Shown in pieces: positions 32,512-41,378 of a stretch of 64,000 nucleotides of DNA; positions within the stretch are counted from its first letter, which is position 1, and the number at the start of each line of letters is the position of its first letter. Where the stretch lies: the NCBI RefSeq assembly GCF_000271845.1, contig NZ_JH719395.1:1544046-1608045 (forward strand), written 5' to 3'. A program made the translations under genes and the position numbers. This stretch comes from Rhizobium leguminosarum bv. trifolii WSM2297. GTDB taxonomy: Bacteria > Pseudomonadota > Alphaproteobacteria > Rhizobiales > Rhizobiaceae. The notes beneath the pieces were generated by a model, which saw only the letters and a program-made list of their open reading frames with translations, searched no databases and was not told where the DNA came from.

Positions 32512-32721
32512 CTAAGGCCCTTTGACGACCGAAGTCTCGACCCACGTATTCGAGACATCCTGCGGCGTGCCATTGTGTATGACCACCACCGTCATCCACA
32601 TGTTTTGGCCCTCGATCAGATAGGCCGTGCCGCTTTCCCGGCGCTCTTTCGTTATCCGACCCAACGAAGCCGCAGACAGCCCAGCTTCGAAGGCTTCAAT
32701 CTCAGCGTTCGAACACCGCAT
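32512..32721 (-). CDS. Possible small hypothetical protein, 69 residues
   Basis: A minus-strand frame MRCSNAEIEAFEAGLSAASL, then ITKERRESGTAYLIEGQNMW and MTVVVIHNGTPQDVSNTWVE. Composition is protein-like, but there is no convincing ribosome site and its start touches the broken hydrolase gene on the other strand. It may be the tail of a gene cut by the same deletion. Confidence 0.35.
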   Translation of the reverse strand: MRCSNAEIEAFEAGLSAASLGRITKERRESGTAYLIEGQNMWMTVVVIHNGTPQDVSNTWVETSVVKGP

Positions 32722-33053
32722 TCCCGGCCGTCGGCGTCATTCTCGTGTCTCCGTACCTGTCGGTTCTGTCGGTTGCGCAGACGCATTATCCGTTCCTCCC
32801 GGTCGAGGCTCTTCTCAAGGATCCCTTTCGCTCGGACTTCAACATAGGCAAAGTCAGACAACCAAAGTTGTTTATCCACGGCCGGCTTGATGACAGCATC
32901 CCGCTTTCTTCAGGGCAGGCGCTGTACGGCATCGCACCCGAGCCCAAGCAGATGTTGATCTATGACGGTGCGGGTCACAACGATATCTTGAACGATAGGC
33001 TGGTCGGGGACGTGATCCGTTTTGTGGAAGCGCTGCAAGGAAACGGGCCCTAA
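32715..33053 (+). pseudogene. C-terminal remnant of an alpha/beta hydrolase
   Basis: The frame reads AVGVILVSPYLSVLSVAQTH, then YPFLPVEALLKDPFRSDFNI and KVRQPKLFIHGRLDDSIPLS, ending with GAGHNDILNDRL. This is the C-terminal half of a BEM46/S9-type alpha/beta hydrolase with the acid (HGRLDD) and His (GAGHND) of the triad. The N-terminal half with the nucleophile serine is missing, so no active enzyme can be made. A GTG at 32745 could give a 102-residue product. Confidence 0.75.
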
Positions 33054-33149
33054 ATACGACGCGGCTGCAATGCCTGCTTAAGGACGCGTCCCGCTTTATT
33101 GCGAAGGGTCGAACTTTTTCCCGTCATTGCCAATCCATCACAATTGCCT

Positions 33150-33206
33150 TTGACATTTCGCTGCATGCAATATATCCATATGGCTATATAGCTACATGGT
33201 GATATA
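33150..33206 (+). promoter_or_regulatory. Promoter and AT-rich palindrome before arsR-type gene
   Basis: TTGACA at 33150-33155 with a TATA-like -10 around 33171-33178. An imperfect palindrome centred on GCTATATAGC with outer ATATATC and GATATAT arms spans about 33170-33206 and runs up to the start codon. ArsR-family repressors bind such 12-2-12-type palindromes over their own promoter. Confidence 0.55.
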
Positions 33207-33538
33207 TGGACGACAGTCTGGATGCGATTTTCTCCGCGCTTTCCGATCCGACGAGGAGAGCAATTCTTGGGCGGCTTGCGAATGGCAAGGCCACGGTGGC
33301 CGAACTCGCTGATCCCTTCGAACTGTCCCAGCCTGCCATATCAAAGCATCTCAAGGTGCTGGAACAGGCGGGATTGATCCGCTCCGGCCGTGAAGCGAAT
33401 TCGCGGCCTCGTGTGCTCGAGCCGGCCGCGTTGAAGACAATTGCTGATTGGATCGCCGATTACAGACGCTTCTGGGATCAAAGCTTTGATCGTCTCGATG
33501 ACTATCTATCCAAGGTACAAGGATACGAAAATGACTAA
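33206..33538 (+). CDS. ArsR-family transcriptional regulator
   Basis: A 110-residue winged-helix protein: DDSLDAIFSALSDPTRRAIL, then ATVAELADPFELSQPAISKH and LKVLEQAGLIRSGREANSRP. There are no cysteine metal sites, so it belongs to the metal-independent branch commonly cotranscribed with AHSA1/SRPBCC genes. It overlaps the next gene by 8 bases. It probably represses its own three-gene operon through the palindrome at its start codon. Confidence 0.9.
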   Translation: MDDSLDAIFSALSDPTRRAILGRLANGKATVAELADPFELSQPAISKHLKVLEQAGLIRSGREANSRPRVLEPAALKTIADWIADYRRFWDQSFDRLDDYLSKVQGYEND

Positions 33539-34016
33539 TTCGGAAACCGACACCGACAACACCCGCGAGCTGGTGCTGGTACGAAGGTTCAATGCCCCAT
33601 GCGATCTTGTTTTCAGGGCATGGACCGACCCGAACGCCTTGGCGCAATGGTGCGGTCCTCACGGTTTCAAGGCGGTGGGCGACCGACTTGAGACCTGGCC
33701 CGGCGGCAGACATCGCGCCTGCCTGATTTCACCAGATGGAGAGGAACATTGGGTCGGCGGCAAATATCTGGAGGTCGAGCCGCCGCACAGGCTTGTCTTC
33801 ACCCATGCCTGGGAGACCGCAACCGGCGAAAACAGCCCGGAAACGGTCGTCACCATCACCTTCCGGGAAAGCGACGGAGGCACGGAAATGACGTTTCGGC
33901 AGAGCGGATTTGCAAGCGCATCATCACTGGAGGGTCATGAAGCCGGCTGGTCGCAAAGCTTCGAGCGATTGAGCATTTTTCTCGGGACTGAATCCGAAGG
34001 GGCGAACCATGCGTGA
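33531..34016 (+). CDS. AHSA1/SRPBCC-domain protein
   Basis: A 161-residue START-like fold protein. Typical AHSA1 elements: FNAPCDLVFRAWTDPNALAQ, WCGPHGF, GGKYLEVEPPHRLVFTHAWE, VVTITFRESDGGTEMTFRQS and GWSQSFERLSIFL. Such proteins bind hydrophobic ligands or modify glyoxalase-like reactions; no catalytic role is certain. Coupled to the upstream arsR gene (ATG inside its last codons, with AAGGATACG upstream). Second gene of the arsR-AHSA1-GST operon. Confidence 0.88.
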   Translation: MTNSETDTDNTRELVLVRRFNAPCDLVFRAWTDPNALAQWCGPHGFKAVGDRLETWPGGRHRACLISPDGEEHWVGGKYLEVEPPHRLVFTHAWETATGENSPETVVTITFRESDGGTEMTFRQSGFASASSLEGHEAGWSQSFERLSIFLGTESEGANHA

Positions 34017-34023
34017 GGCGGCG

Positions 34024-34629
34024 ATGAAGCTCTACTATTGCGAGACGCTCAATCCCCGGAAGGCCTGCGCCGCCGCTCGTTTTCTGAAAGCCGACGTCGA
34101 GTTCGTCAGGGTCGACCTGGCAAGCGGAGAACAGCGCAGCGCAGAATTCCTGGCGCTGAACCCGAACGGCAAAGTCCCGGTGCTGCAGGATGAGGCCGGA
34201 AGTTTATGGGAAGCGAACGCCATCATGTGCAGGCTGTCCGACACAGTCGCATCGGATTTCTGGCCGCATGACCACCGGCAGATCGACGTGCTGCGCTGGT
34301 TAAGCTGGGATGCCAGCCATTTCACCCGGCACGGGGCAACGCTGTGGTTCGAAAAATTGATCAAGCCGTTGTTCGGCGGGGAGCCCGACGTTGCCGTCAT
34401 CGAAGATGCGAAAACGAGTTTTCGACTCCATGGTCGCGTGCTCGACGATCATCTGGCCAAGAATAGCGTCGCCGTCGGCAAGACCCTGACTGTGGCGGAT
34501 TTCGCCTTGGCCGCTGCACTTCCTTATGCAGCCGCTGCCGAGATTCCCCTCGCCGAGTTTCGGCATATCCAAACCTGGTACGAGCGGCTTGAAGAGCTGG
34601 ATGCGTGGCGAAACCCTTTCCCGGCCTGA
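34024..34629 (+). CDS. Glutathione S-transferase family protein
   Basis: A 201-residue GST: N-terminal thioredoxin-like domain with MKLYYCETLNPRKACAAARF and the glutathione-binding NPNGKVPVLQDEAG; C-terminal helical domain with GKTLTVADFALAAALPY and the helix-capping DF. The start at 34024 follows GAGGCGGCG and matches the family N-terminus; the ATG at 34009, overlapping the AHSA1 stop, would add five residues. Third gene of the operon, which suggests detoxification of an electrophile sensed by the ArsR protein; the substrate is unknown. Confidence 0.88.
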   Translation: MKLYYCETLNPRKACAAARFLKADVEFVRVDLASGEQRSAEFLALNPNGKVPVLQDEAGSLWEANAIMCRLSDTVASDFWPHDHRQIDVLRWLSWDASHFTRHGATLWFEKLIKPLFGGEPDVAVIEDAKTSFRLHGRVLDDHLAKNSVAVGKTLTVADFALAAALPYAAAAEIPLAEFRHIQTWYERLEELDAWRNPFPA

Positions 34630-34758
34630 GAGGGCACGGGCGAAGGACACTCTTGCGAGGGTAAAAGGCGTTCGCGACGGCGCGTGAATTTATCGAGCCC
34701 GGCCAACTGCCGTCACAGGAAAAACGCCGTGACAGGCAATGGGCCGAAGCGCCGCCGC

Positions 34759-35109
34759 CTATGCATGCGCCGGGCGCCAATGCGGATAGGTGACAAAGGC
34801 GGTGAGCGCGCCCTCCTCGTGCGAGCGGATGGTCACCGTTTCGCCCTTGGGCATGTAGACGATCTCGCCCGGCCCGGCGGTGACGGTTCCGGCCTCTGTC
34901 GAAACCGAGAGCCGTCCTTCGAGAACGATCATGACGTCGTCAACATCAATGGTCTCGGTGAGGCTCTGGCCGGGCGCGTAGCGTCCGTAGCCGATGCTGA
35001 CCGGCCCGCCTTGCTGTTCGTCGACCAGATTGCCGACGAAGATATCTGCCTCTTGCCCAGGGGAACGCTCCAGCGAAGCGTCCGTCAGCGCGAATTTACG
35101 CATTTTCAT
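34759..35109 (-). CDS. Cupin-domain protein
   Basis: A 116-residue single cupin. The barrel reads VSIGYGRYAPGQSLTETIDV, DDVMIVLEGRLSV, TAGPGEIVYMPKGETVTIRS. The usual metal-binding histidines of motif 1 are replaced, so it may not be a metalloenzyme. It resembles EutQ-like and small sugar-binding cupins. GGAGGAAGATC precedes the ATG at 35109. No partner gene is evident; 34630-34758 holds nothing recognisable. Confidence 0.8.
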   Translation of the reverse strand: MKMRKFALTDASLERSPGQEADIFVGNLVDEQQGGPVSIGYGRYAPGQSLTETIDVDDVMIVLEGRLSVSTEAGTVTAGPGEIVYMPKGETVTIRSHEEGALTAFVTYPHWRPAHA

Positions 35110-35325
35110 GATCTTCCTCCATTGCCGCGGCGGGAGGTAGCGCGGATATCTCCCGCGCCAAGTGGCTGGCATCAGCGATTGAATTGACCAGGCCTATTGG
35201 AGCTTTTATAAAACAGCTCTTGCGAAACTCCGGACCAGCCAAAATAACGATTTTAAATCAATGGCTTTTACCGGACGCCGGGACGGCTGTCGGCATCGAC
35301 ATGGAGAAGCACAATTATCAAGATA

Positions 35326-35526
35326 ATGGTCTTGCTGCACAGCGCCGATGGCCTGGATTGGCAGTCTCCCCCGAAAGGCACAAGCCTGAAGACATTGAGC
35401 GAAGCCGAAGAACAAGGCTTCATCTTGATCCGCGGGGAATTTCAGAAACGACAATTCCGTCTGACAAAGCTGGGCTCCGACTATGTCGGGCGCGACAAGC
35501 GGCGGCTGGAAGCTCGCAGGCTCTGA
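35326..35526 (+). CDS. Hypothetical protein, 66 residues
   Basis: Not recognised. The frame MVLLHSADGLDWQSPPKGTS, KTLSEAEEQGFILIRGEFQK and RQFRLTKLGSDYVGRDKRR looks like a small winged-helix or marR-type fragment (helix, strand, then LTxLG). The ribosome site is weak, so the start is uncertain. The surrounding gap 35110-35659 shows no other gene. Confidence 0.45.
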   Translation: MVLLHSADGLDWQSPPKGTSLKTLSEAEEQGFILIRGEFQKRQFRLTKLGSDYVGRDKRRLEARRL

Positions 35527-35659
35527 ATAGGCGCCGACAAAATAGCCCCCTGCAATCCGAATATCGATTGCACAGCCGCGACAATACCCAAAGCACGGCT
35601 GGTGCAAGCGCCGGCGCATCGGCCGGTGTGATCGGCATCAGGCCGAGCACGGCGCAATC

Positions 35660-36040
35660 CTATTTCTCAGCGCGGTTGAGAAGAATGCGCATTTCGTCAA
35701 AGCGGCGCTTGCGGTCAGCGTCATCGACGTTCGGTGAATAGCACGTGCTCGACACGCAGAAGCGCACCAGGTTGTGCGGCTTGTCCGCCTTGTCGAACTC
35801 GCAGTCGAATATGTCGGTCATTTCGGCCGGCGCCGTTCCCTGCCGCGTCGAATACGACATGCGGACACCCGGCGGCTTCAACTCGGGAAAGGATTGCACG
35901 GTGCCGATAGCGAGCTGATCGGTCATGAAGAAGCTCTTTGCCACGGATTTGCAGGTATTCTCGAGCTCAGGCGACTGCGCCATCGCATTTGCGGGCAAGG
36001 CGAACGCGCCAAAGGCAAATAATATGATCGGCTTACGCAC
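35660..36040 (-). CDS. Periplasmic hypothetical protein with paired cysteines
   Basis: A 126-residue protein starting at GTG 36040 (GGAGG six bases upstream) with a signal peptide VRKPIILFAFGAFALPANAM. The mature part has four cysteines (ENTCKSV, FDCEF, RFCVSSTCYSP) that could form two disulfides, and ends DADRKRRFDEMRILLNRAEK. No family recognised. Divergent from the MloK1-type channel gene. Confidence 0.65.
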   Translation of the reverse strand: MRKPIILFAFGAFALPANAMAQSPELENTCKSVAKSFFMTDQLAIGTVQSFPELKPPGVRMSYSTRQGTAPAEMTDIFDCEFDKADKPHNLVRFCVSSTCYSPNVDDADRKRRFDEMRILLNRAEK

Positions 36041-36210
36041 TGCTTTCCTCCACTGTCTCTGTCGATTGAGGTAGAGCGGTGAGAGCAAAAGCAAATGGTG
36101 GCCTGACTGTGGTGAATGCTGCCGTCAGCAACGCCATCAGTCCCCCGTTCCCTTGCGTGTGCCCCGAAGGTATCTATTGTCGACGAATGCCGGGCGGTTG
36201 GGAGTATGTA

Positions 36211-37275
36211 ATGTCGGCAGTGCCTTTCTCAAAGATTTCGACGCCGCTCAACGCGCTGTTCGCTACAATCGGTCTCTTGGTCGTTGCCGCACTGACGACG
36301 CAGGGCCTTACTGGACAGGAGAGGCTTGTCTTTGAGCTGCTACTTGCGGCCATTTGGCTGGCCTATGTCCTCCAATTGAGCGGCACATTGCTTTCGCGAC
36401 ACCGCTGGTCGGGCGGGATCCCGGCCCTCGTGATCGATTTGCTGGCGGTTCTGGTTCCGGCTGCTGCATTCTTGTTCGTTGGGTCCCGTGATCGAAACCT
36501 CTATTGCGCCATTTGGCTTCTCAAGCCGTTGCGTGACTCGACCTTCTTCAGGCTGCTGGCAAAGGTGGTCGCGAATGAATCGCGCAATCTGATTGGCGTG
36601 ACATCGGTGTTCGGCATCGTTCTTTTTGGCGCTGCGTTGGCCGGTTATATCCTCGAGCGGGACGTCCAGCCCGATAAGTTCGGCAGCATTCCGCAGGCGA
36701 TGTGGTGGGCGGTCGTGACGCTGTCGACGACCGGCTACGGTGACGAGATCCCGCAGAGCCTTGCAGGTCGAGTTCTGGGCGGATTGGTGATGATGAGCGG
36801 GATCGGTATTTTTGCACTTTGGGCCGGCATCCTCGCCACCGGCTTCTACGAAGAGGTTCGCCGCCAAGACTTCGTTCGCAACTGGCAATTGGTCGCTGCC
36901 GTACCCCTGTTCCAGAAGCTTGGTTCCGCCGCACTGATCGAGATCGTTCGGGCGTTGCGACCGCGCATTGTCCCCGCAGGTGCCGTGATCTGCCGCAAGG
37001 GCGATGTTGGCGATCAGATGTTTTTCATTGTCGAAGGGCGGGTCACCGTGGCCACACCCGACCATCCAGTGGAACTCGGTGCCGGAAACTTCTTTGGCGA
37101 GATGGCGCTGATCAGCGGCGAACCACGCTCAGCGACGGTCACCGCAGCAACCGAGGTATCGCTGCTGTCGCTCTACGCCGTGGATTTCCAGATGTTGTCG
37201 AGCAGTAGTCCGGAGATCGCAGAGACCATCCGCAAGACGGCGCTGGAGCGGCGGGGCGGGCCGCCGAAGGAATAA
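36211..37275 (+). CDS. MloK1-type cyclic-nucleotide-gated K+ channel
   Basis: A 354-residue channel very similar in layout to Mesorhizobium MloK1. Six membrane spans occupy residues 1-220; the selectivity filter TTGYGD lies at residues 173-178; the region LWAGILATGFYEEVRRQDFV is the C-linker start. The C-terminal cyclic-nucleotide-binding domain holds the phosphate cassette FFGEMALISGEPRSATV with the Glu and Arg that bind cAMP. The S4 segment has few charges (LLKPLRDSTFFRLL), as in the non-voltage-gated MloK1. The start at 36211 follows GGGAG; a longer in-frame ORF lacks support. Likely opens on cAMP made by local cyclases. Confidence 0.92.
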   Translation: MSAVPFSKISTPLNALFATIGLLVVAALTTQGLTGQERLVFELLLAAIWLAYVLQLSGTLLSRHRWSGGIPALVIDLLAVLVPAAAFLFVGSRDRNLYCAIWLLKPLRDSTFFRLLAKVVANESRNLIGVTSVFGIVLFGAALAGYILERDVQPDKFGSIPQAMWWAVVTLSTTGYGDEIPQSLAGRVLGGLVMMSGIGIFALWAGILATGFYEEVRRQDFVRNWQLVAAVPLFQKLGSAALIEIVRALRPRIVPAGAVICRKGDVGDQMFFIVEGRVTVATPDHPVELGAGNFFGEMALISGEPRSATVTAATEVSLLSLYAVDFQMLSSSSPEIAETIRKTALERRGGPPKE

Positions 37276-37394
37276 TCCCGGCCTCATCGCTGCGGCATTG
37301 CCGCAGCCGGTGGTCGAGACCGACCGCGTTGCGGCACCCGAGATAGTTCGAGGATCCGAGCAGTGCCCGCTCGGCCGCATCCAGCGGCTACGTT

Positions 37395-39356
37395 TCAGTG
37401 TGCGACGCCTGGTTCCTCGCGTGCCCTCACGATGGCGTCCGCTTCCTTGCCGTATAGCTCCTCGAAGTGATCGAAGGTCTTGGAAAAGTAACCGATGCCC
37501 TGCGTCGCCGCGCGCAGCGCCCGCGCCAGATCGTCCAGTGCGCCGCCCGGAATAAGTGCCCGGAAGATGTCCCATCCCTTCGCGGTTTCATCCCGGTCGA
37601 AGCCGAGAACCTGCCCCTTGAGAGCGGAGACGATCTGGACGAGGCTGCCGGAATAGATCGACGGAATGTGAATTTCGCTGCGGAAGACCGGCTGCATCAA
37701 AACGGCCGAGCCTTCGGAAAGCGCCTGTCGCACTCCCATTTTCGACGCCGTCCTGAAGGCGTGTTCCGAACTGTCGACGGCATGGTACTGACCATCGAAC
37801 AGCGTTACGCCGACATCGATGACCTCAAAGCCGAGCGGCCCTTTCTCCATCGCTTCGCGCGCGCCTGCTTCGACGGCAGGGATGTAGTTGCGGGGAACGA
37901 CGCCACCCTTGACGGTTTCGCTGAAGGTGAAGCCCCGGCCGCGCTCGTTGGGGCGAATGCTCAGCTTCACATCCGCGAATTGCCCGGCACCGCCGGTCTG
38001 TTTGCGATGCCGGTAGTGAACCTCGGACGGCTTGGCGATTGTCTCGCGGTAGATCGGGCTGGGCGTTCGATCGGTTACGTCGATGTGGAAGACGTCGGAC
38101 AGGGTTCGGCAGAGATCGCGCAGATGGACCGGGCCCTGGGCGCGGACGAGCTGGGCGCCCGTGCCTTCCTCGTGCAAAACGACAAGACCGCGGTCCGTCT
38201 CGGAAAGTTTTGCCAGCGTTTCGGAGAGCTTGTTTTCATCGCGTTCGCTGCCCGGGACCAGGATCCTTTCAAGCATCGGCGTCGGTGGCTCGGTCCATTC
38301 GGGCGGGGCGACCGTCGCACCTGATGTCAACAGCGACGGGACGGGCAAGTGGTCGGACTTGACTGTTGCGAAGACATCCCCCGGTGCAGGCACGATCGCC
38401 GAGCCGGACCGTCCGTTTGCGGGATCCTGCACGGCGCCGAGGCCGGAGCCGCCCAATGATGCGCCTTGCCGCAGTCCCTCGCCAAACGCACGCACCAGCA
38501 CCGTCTTGCCGATATTCTGACGATGATAGGCATGGAAGCTCACGGCGGTCAGCTTGTTTTCATCGACATTGCCCGCACGAGCCAGGCGCTGTCTGAGAAT
38601 CCCGACCGGCGGCGCCTCGTGGCGCAGCGCCTTCATCAGCCTCATCATGCCGTTGCCGTGACTTGCGGCACCGATCAGGACTGGAATAATCCTGTTTTCG
38701 CTCAGAACCCGCGATGAAATGGCATAAAGCGCGTCGCTGGGCGGCTCGCGATCTTCGATCAGTTCCTCGAGAAGCCAGTCATCGAATTCGGACAGGTGTT
38801 CCAGGAGTTCGCTGCGCGCTTCGTGCTCGCGCTCGGCGGCGGTTTCGGGGATTGCGATCAGCGCCGAAGTCTGGCCTTCCCGGTAGCGCCACGCCCGTTC
38901 CGAAATCAGATCGCAACTGCCTATGATCCTGTCTCCCTCGCGGATCGGGATCTGGCGAAGCAAAAGCGTGTGGTTGGCGTAGTCTTGAAGCGCGGCGATC
39001 ACGTCCCTCAGCCGTCCTCTCGGTTCGTCCATTCGGTTGACGAAGAGGATGCACGGCGTCCCCGAGGCTTCGACTATCCGCAGATAGGGCGCGGCTAGCA
39101 CGGCCTCCTCGGGTGCCGATGAAACGCACAGGATGCAGGCGTCGCTGGCAAGAAGCGCGTGCTGTGCATGCGCCAACGCTTCGTTGGGTCCTGGCGCATC
39201 CAGCGCACACCACGCCTCGTTTCCAAAGGTGAATTCTGTGAGGTTCAATCCATAAGGGGACCTGGATTTTCTCGGCGTCCCCTCGAGGGAGCCGAGCTTT
39301 TCCGCGACTGTTGATTTTCCGGTCTGCGAGGGTCCAAGCACGGTAAAGCAGCGCAT
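37395..39356 (-). CDS. Elongation factor G-like GTPase paralogue
   Basis: A 653-residue EF-G-like protein with an unusual G domain: G1 is GPSQTGKST (residues 8-16) instead of the GHIDHGKTT of EF-G, G3 is DAPGPN and G4 is NRMD. The remaining domains follow EF-G order, including the RKQTGGAGQFADVKLSIRPN block of domain IV and the C-terminal FRALIPGGALDDLARALRAA. Canonical EF-G is about 700 residues. Such EF-G2-like paralogues are known in alphaproteobacteria; whether this one translocates ribosomes is doubtful. The start at 39356 has GGAGG seven bases upstream. Confidence 0.82.
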   Translation of the reverse strand: MRCFTVLGPSQTGKSTVAEKLGSLEGTPRKSRSPYGLNLTEFTFGNEAWCALDAPGPNEALAHAQHALLASDACILCVSSAPEEAVLAAPYLRIVEASGTPCILFVNRMDEPRGRLRDVIAALQDYANHTLLLRQIPIREGDRIIGSCDLISERAWRYREGQTSALIAIPETAAEREHEARSELLEHLSEFDDWLLEELIEDREPPSDALYAISSRVLSENRIIPVLIGAASHGNGMMRLMKALRHEAPPVGILRQRLARAGNVDENKLTAVSFHAYHRQNIGKTVLVRAFGEGLRQGASLGGSGLGAVQDPANGRSGSAIVPAPGDVFATVKSDHLPVPSLLTSGATVAPPEWTEPPTPMLERILVPGSERDENKLSETLAKLSETDRGLVVLHEEGTGAQLVRAQGPVHLRDLCRTLSDVFHIDVTDRTPSPIYRETIAKPSEVHYRHRKQTGGAGQFADVKLSIRPNERGRGFTFSETVKGGVVPRNYIPAVEAGAREAMEKGPLGFEVIDVGVTLFDGQYHAVDSSEHAFRTASKMGVRQALSEGSAVLMQPVFRSEIHIPSIYSGSLVQIVSALKGQVLGFDRDETAKGWDIFRALIPGGALDDLARALRAATQGIGYFSKTFDHFEELYGKEADAIVRAREEPGVAH

Positions 39357-39846
39357 CGGCATTCCTCCAACTGCCATAAACACAATTTTCAGCCATCATA
39401 GGATGCCCTGAACCGCTGCAAGGCGCCAGAGGTGTTCAGTTCAGAACGCTTTGACTGGAGACGTAGGAGCTGTTCCCGAATTGCCAGCGGGGATGACCGC
39501 AGGGGCTGCAGACGCATCCAAGCGATCCATCCAGAGACTCTGAAACTACGCCCACAAGTCGTTAGGCGTGAACGTGCGGGCTGCCGCGCCAGCTTGGCGG
39601 CAAACGCGTCGCGTTCATCGATTCCACGCAAGTTGCAGTTGATGGGATACGAACCGACGACCGCGTCCTTAGCAGAAGCCCCATATCTCAAATGTTACAG
39701 CAGCAGGCTCGGCTGCGGCCGAGAACGAATGACCGATTTGGGGCCGACAGTGGAACGGTCGCTTCCGAGCTGGTAAAACTGAAAGCCGACTCTTCCCATT
39801 CGGGGTAATAGCCGGACTGCTGCGACGACGAACGGAGCAGTGGCCC
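39357..39846. other. Gene-free stretch
   Basis: About 490 bases. Plus and minus frames of about 100 codons exist but have Arg/Ser-rich shadow composition and no ribosome sites. No repeat family or terminator was recognised. Confidence 0.5.
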
Positions 39847-40287
39847 TTACTTCACCGTGATGGCCAAACCGCTGAGATCGGCGTTGACTTGCAGGCCGAC
39901 TTGCTTGCCTGAGAGTTCGAGCTGGGCGCCCTTGTCATTGGTCATGACAATCACCTGGGCCCCTTTGCCGAGCGCGCCGCCACCGCCTGCCGCACCGTAA
40001 ACACCCGTCACATCTCGGGCGCGGCGAATGTGGCGAACGGTACCATGGAAATAGGTCTTAGAAGCCCCGAAGGCGAGGCCGCCCGAGATGCCGCCGACAG
40101 AGACCGGATAGTGGCGACCATGGAAGGTCAGCGTGCCCTCGCCTCCAGAACCGCCCACAAAGAAGGCAGCCTTGTAGACTGAGAATCTGATCGTACCGCT
40201 GTCGGCATGCGCGGACCCGGCAAAGCTGATTCCTGCTGCAGCGATCACCGCAGCCGCGACTGAACGAAATCTGGACGAATTCTTCAT
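39847..40287 (-). CDS. Secreted glycine-rich beta protein of unknown function
   Basis: A 146-residue protein with a signal peptide (MKNSSRFRSVAAAVIAAAGI, cleavage near SAHA). The mature part is glycine- and valine-rich: IRFSVYKAAFFVGGSGGEGT, YPVSVGGISGGLAFGASKTY, TGVYGAAGGGGALGKGAQVI and a C-terminal LSGLAITVK, suggesting a small lipid-binding or beta-sheet domain. No family named with confidence. GAGGAG precedes the ATG; a GGAAC-N16-TGTT element lies upstream. Confidence 0.7.
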   Translation of the reverse strand: MKNSSRFRSVAAAVIAAAGISFAGSAHADSGTIRFSVYKAAFFVGGSGGEGTLTFHGRHYPVSVGGISGGLAFGASKTYFHGTVRHIRRARDVTGVYGAAGGGGALGKGAQVIVMTNDKGAQLELSGKQVGLQVNADLSGLAITVK

Positions 40288-40350
40288 GATGCGAGTCTCC
40301 TCAAATCTAGGCTTAACCGGCCAGGAGGGCAGCGTCAAAGTCACAGCTGA

Positions 40351-40375
40351 AACAGTCTCGCCCGTCATTAGTTCC
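40351..40375 (-). promoter_or_regulatory. EcfG-like promoter before secreted protein gene
   Basis: On the minus strand GGAAC (40375-40371) and TGTT (40354-40351) are spaced by 16 bases. This is about 64 bases before the start codon at 40287 and has the same form as the promoter of small RNA 1. The rest of the gap to 40797 shows nothing recognisable. Confidence 0.45.
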
Positions 40376-40797
40376 AAACACCCGGCCAGAATCCAGCTGC
40401 GAGAAGGCCACGAAACAAGGCGGATGGCAACATAGTTTAGGTGACGGGGCCGGTGCGCTAACGCTCGGCTGCCTGAGGATTGCCTGCACGAAATCAGGGG
40501 ATGCTCAAAGCTGTAATCATTTAACAACCCCACAGCCTTTGACCGCGTTGCTGAGAGGTGCTCGGAGGCTCGTCGCGACGCCACGCACAGCGCGGTCACA
40601 GGACATGTCCGCTACCGGGAAACGTCGAGATCGACTTCCACGACCGAAATGGGGGCGCTTTGCAGACTGGCCGGGTCCGACCCCATTCCGGTGCGGGCGA
40701 CGTTGACACACCCAAAAGCCGTGCCGCCGATCATTTCGTCGGTGAGACCGGGCGCTCGCCTTTTCCTACGGTTAGTATCGCGACGATAGAACGGCGC

Positions 40798-41102
40798 CTA
40801 TGGCCGCTTGTCCGCAAGGATAGACAGCTTGTATATCTGGGGCGGTTTGGCGAACAGGTCCCCTGCCTCTGCCTTCGCCATTAAAGCCGCAGCGACTTGG
40901 CCATTTAAGTGGGCCTCCCTCCCGTCCTCATCGTCGAACGTATCGAAGATTGCAAACGAACTGGGCCTTCCTGTATCGCATACCAGGAAATCGTGCCGGG
41001 CTCGGCATTGACCAGTGGTAAAGCTGACCGCAGAAAATCGGCGACCTCCTGTTCCTTGCCGGGCTTTGCCTCAAGCGGAACGTAAAGCGCAAATCTGGTC
41101 AT
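40798..41102 (-). pseudogene. Antibiotic-biosynthesis-monooxygenase-domain gene, frameshifted
   Basis: Starts at ATG 41102 with GGAGGTGACC upstream: MTRFALYVPLEAKPGKEQEV, then ALPLVNAEPGTISWYAIQEG, typical of small ABM-domain monooxygenases. After QEGP the frame turns into nonsense, while the adjacent frame continues SSFAIFDTFDDEDGREAHLN, GQVAAALMAKAEAGDLFAKP and PQIYKLSILADKRP to a stop at 40798. One base is missing near 40962-40966. Restored, the protein would be about 101 residues. Either a recent mutation or a sequence error. Confidence 0.8.
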
Positions 41103-41378
41103 GGTCACCTCCATGGGCACGTGATTGTGCCGCAGCATACGAAACGCGTTAAGCGCGACAAATGTTGGGCGATGGGCAGTAAATAACGGCATCGACTTAA
41201 AACGCCCGCCGAGAGTTTTGGGTGGAGCGGTGCGGTCGATTATGTGAGAGTGCACCCGGATAGTCGGGTGACGCGATCTACTCCCAGATCGGCGGGTAGG
41301 ATCCACCCGCCTGACCTGCGGTCGCGGTAGAATGGTCTGCTCTACGGAGGCCGTGACGGCCGGAACACCGTCGTGTGC

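Noticed and set aside
39389..39776. Roughly 100-codon ORFs on both strands in the 39.4-39.8 kb gap
   Set aside because: Arg/Ser-rich, no ribosome site, no motif; treated as non-coding.
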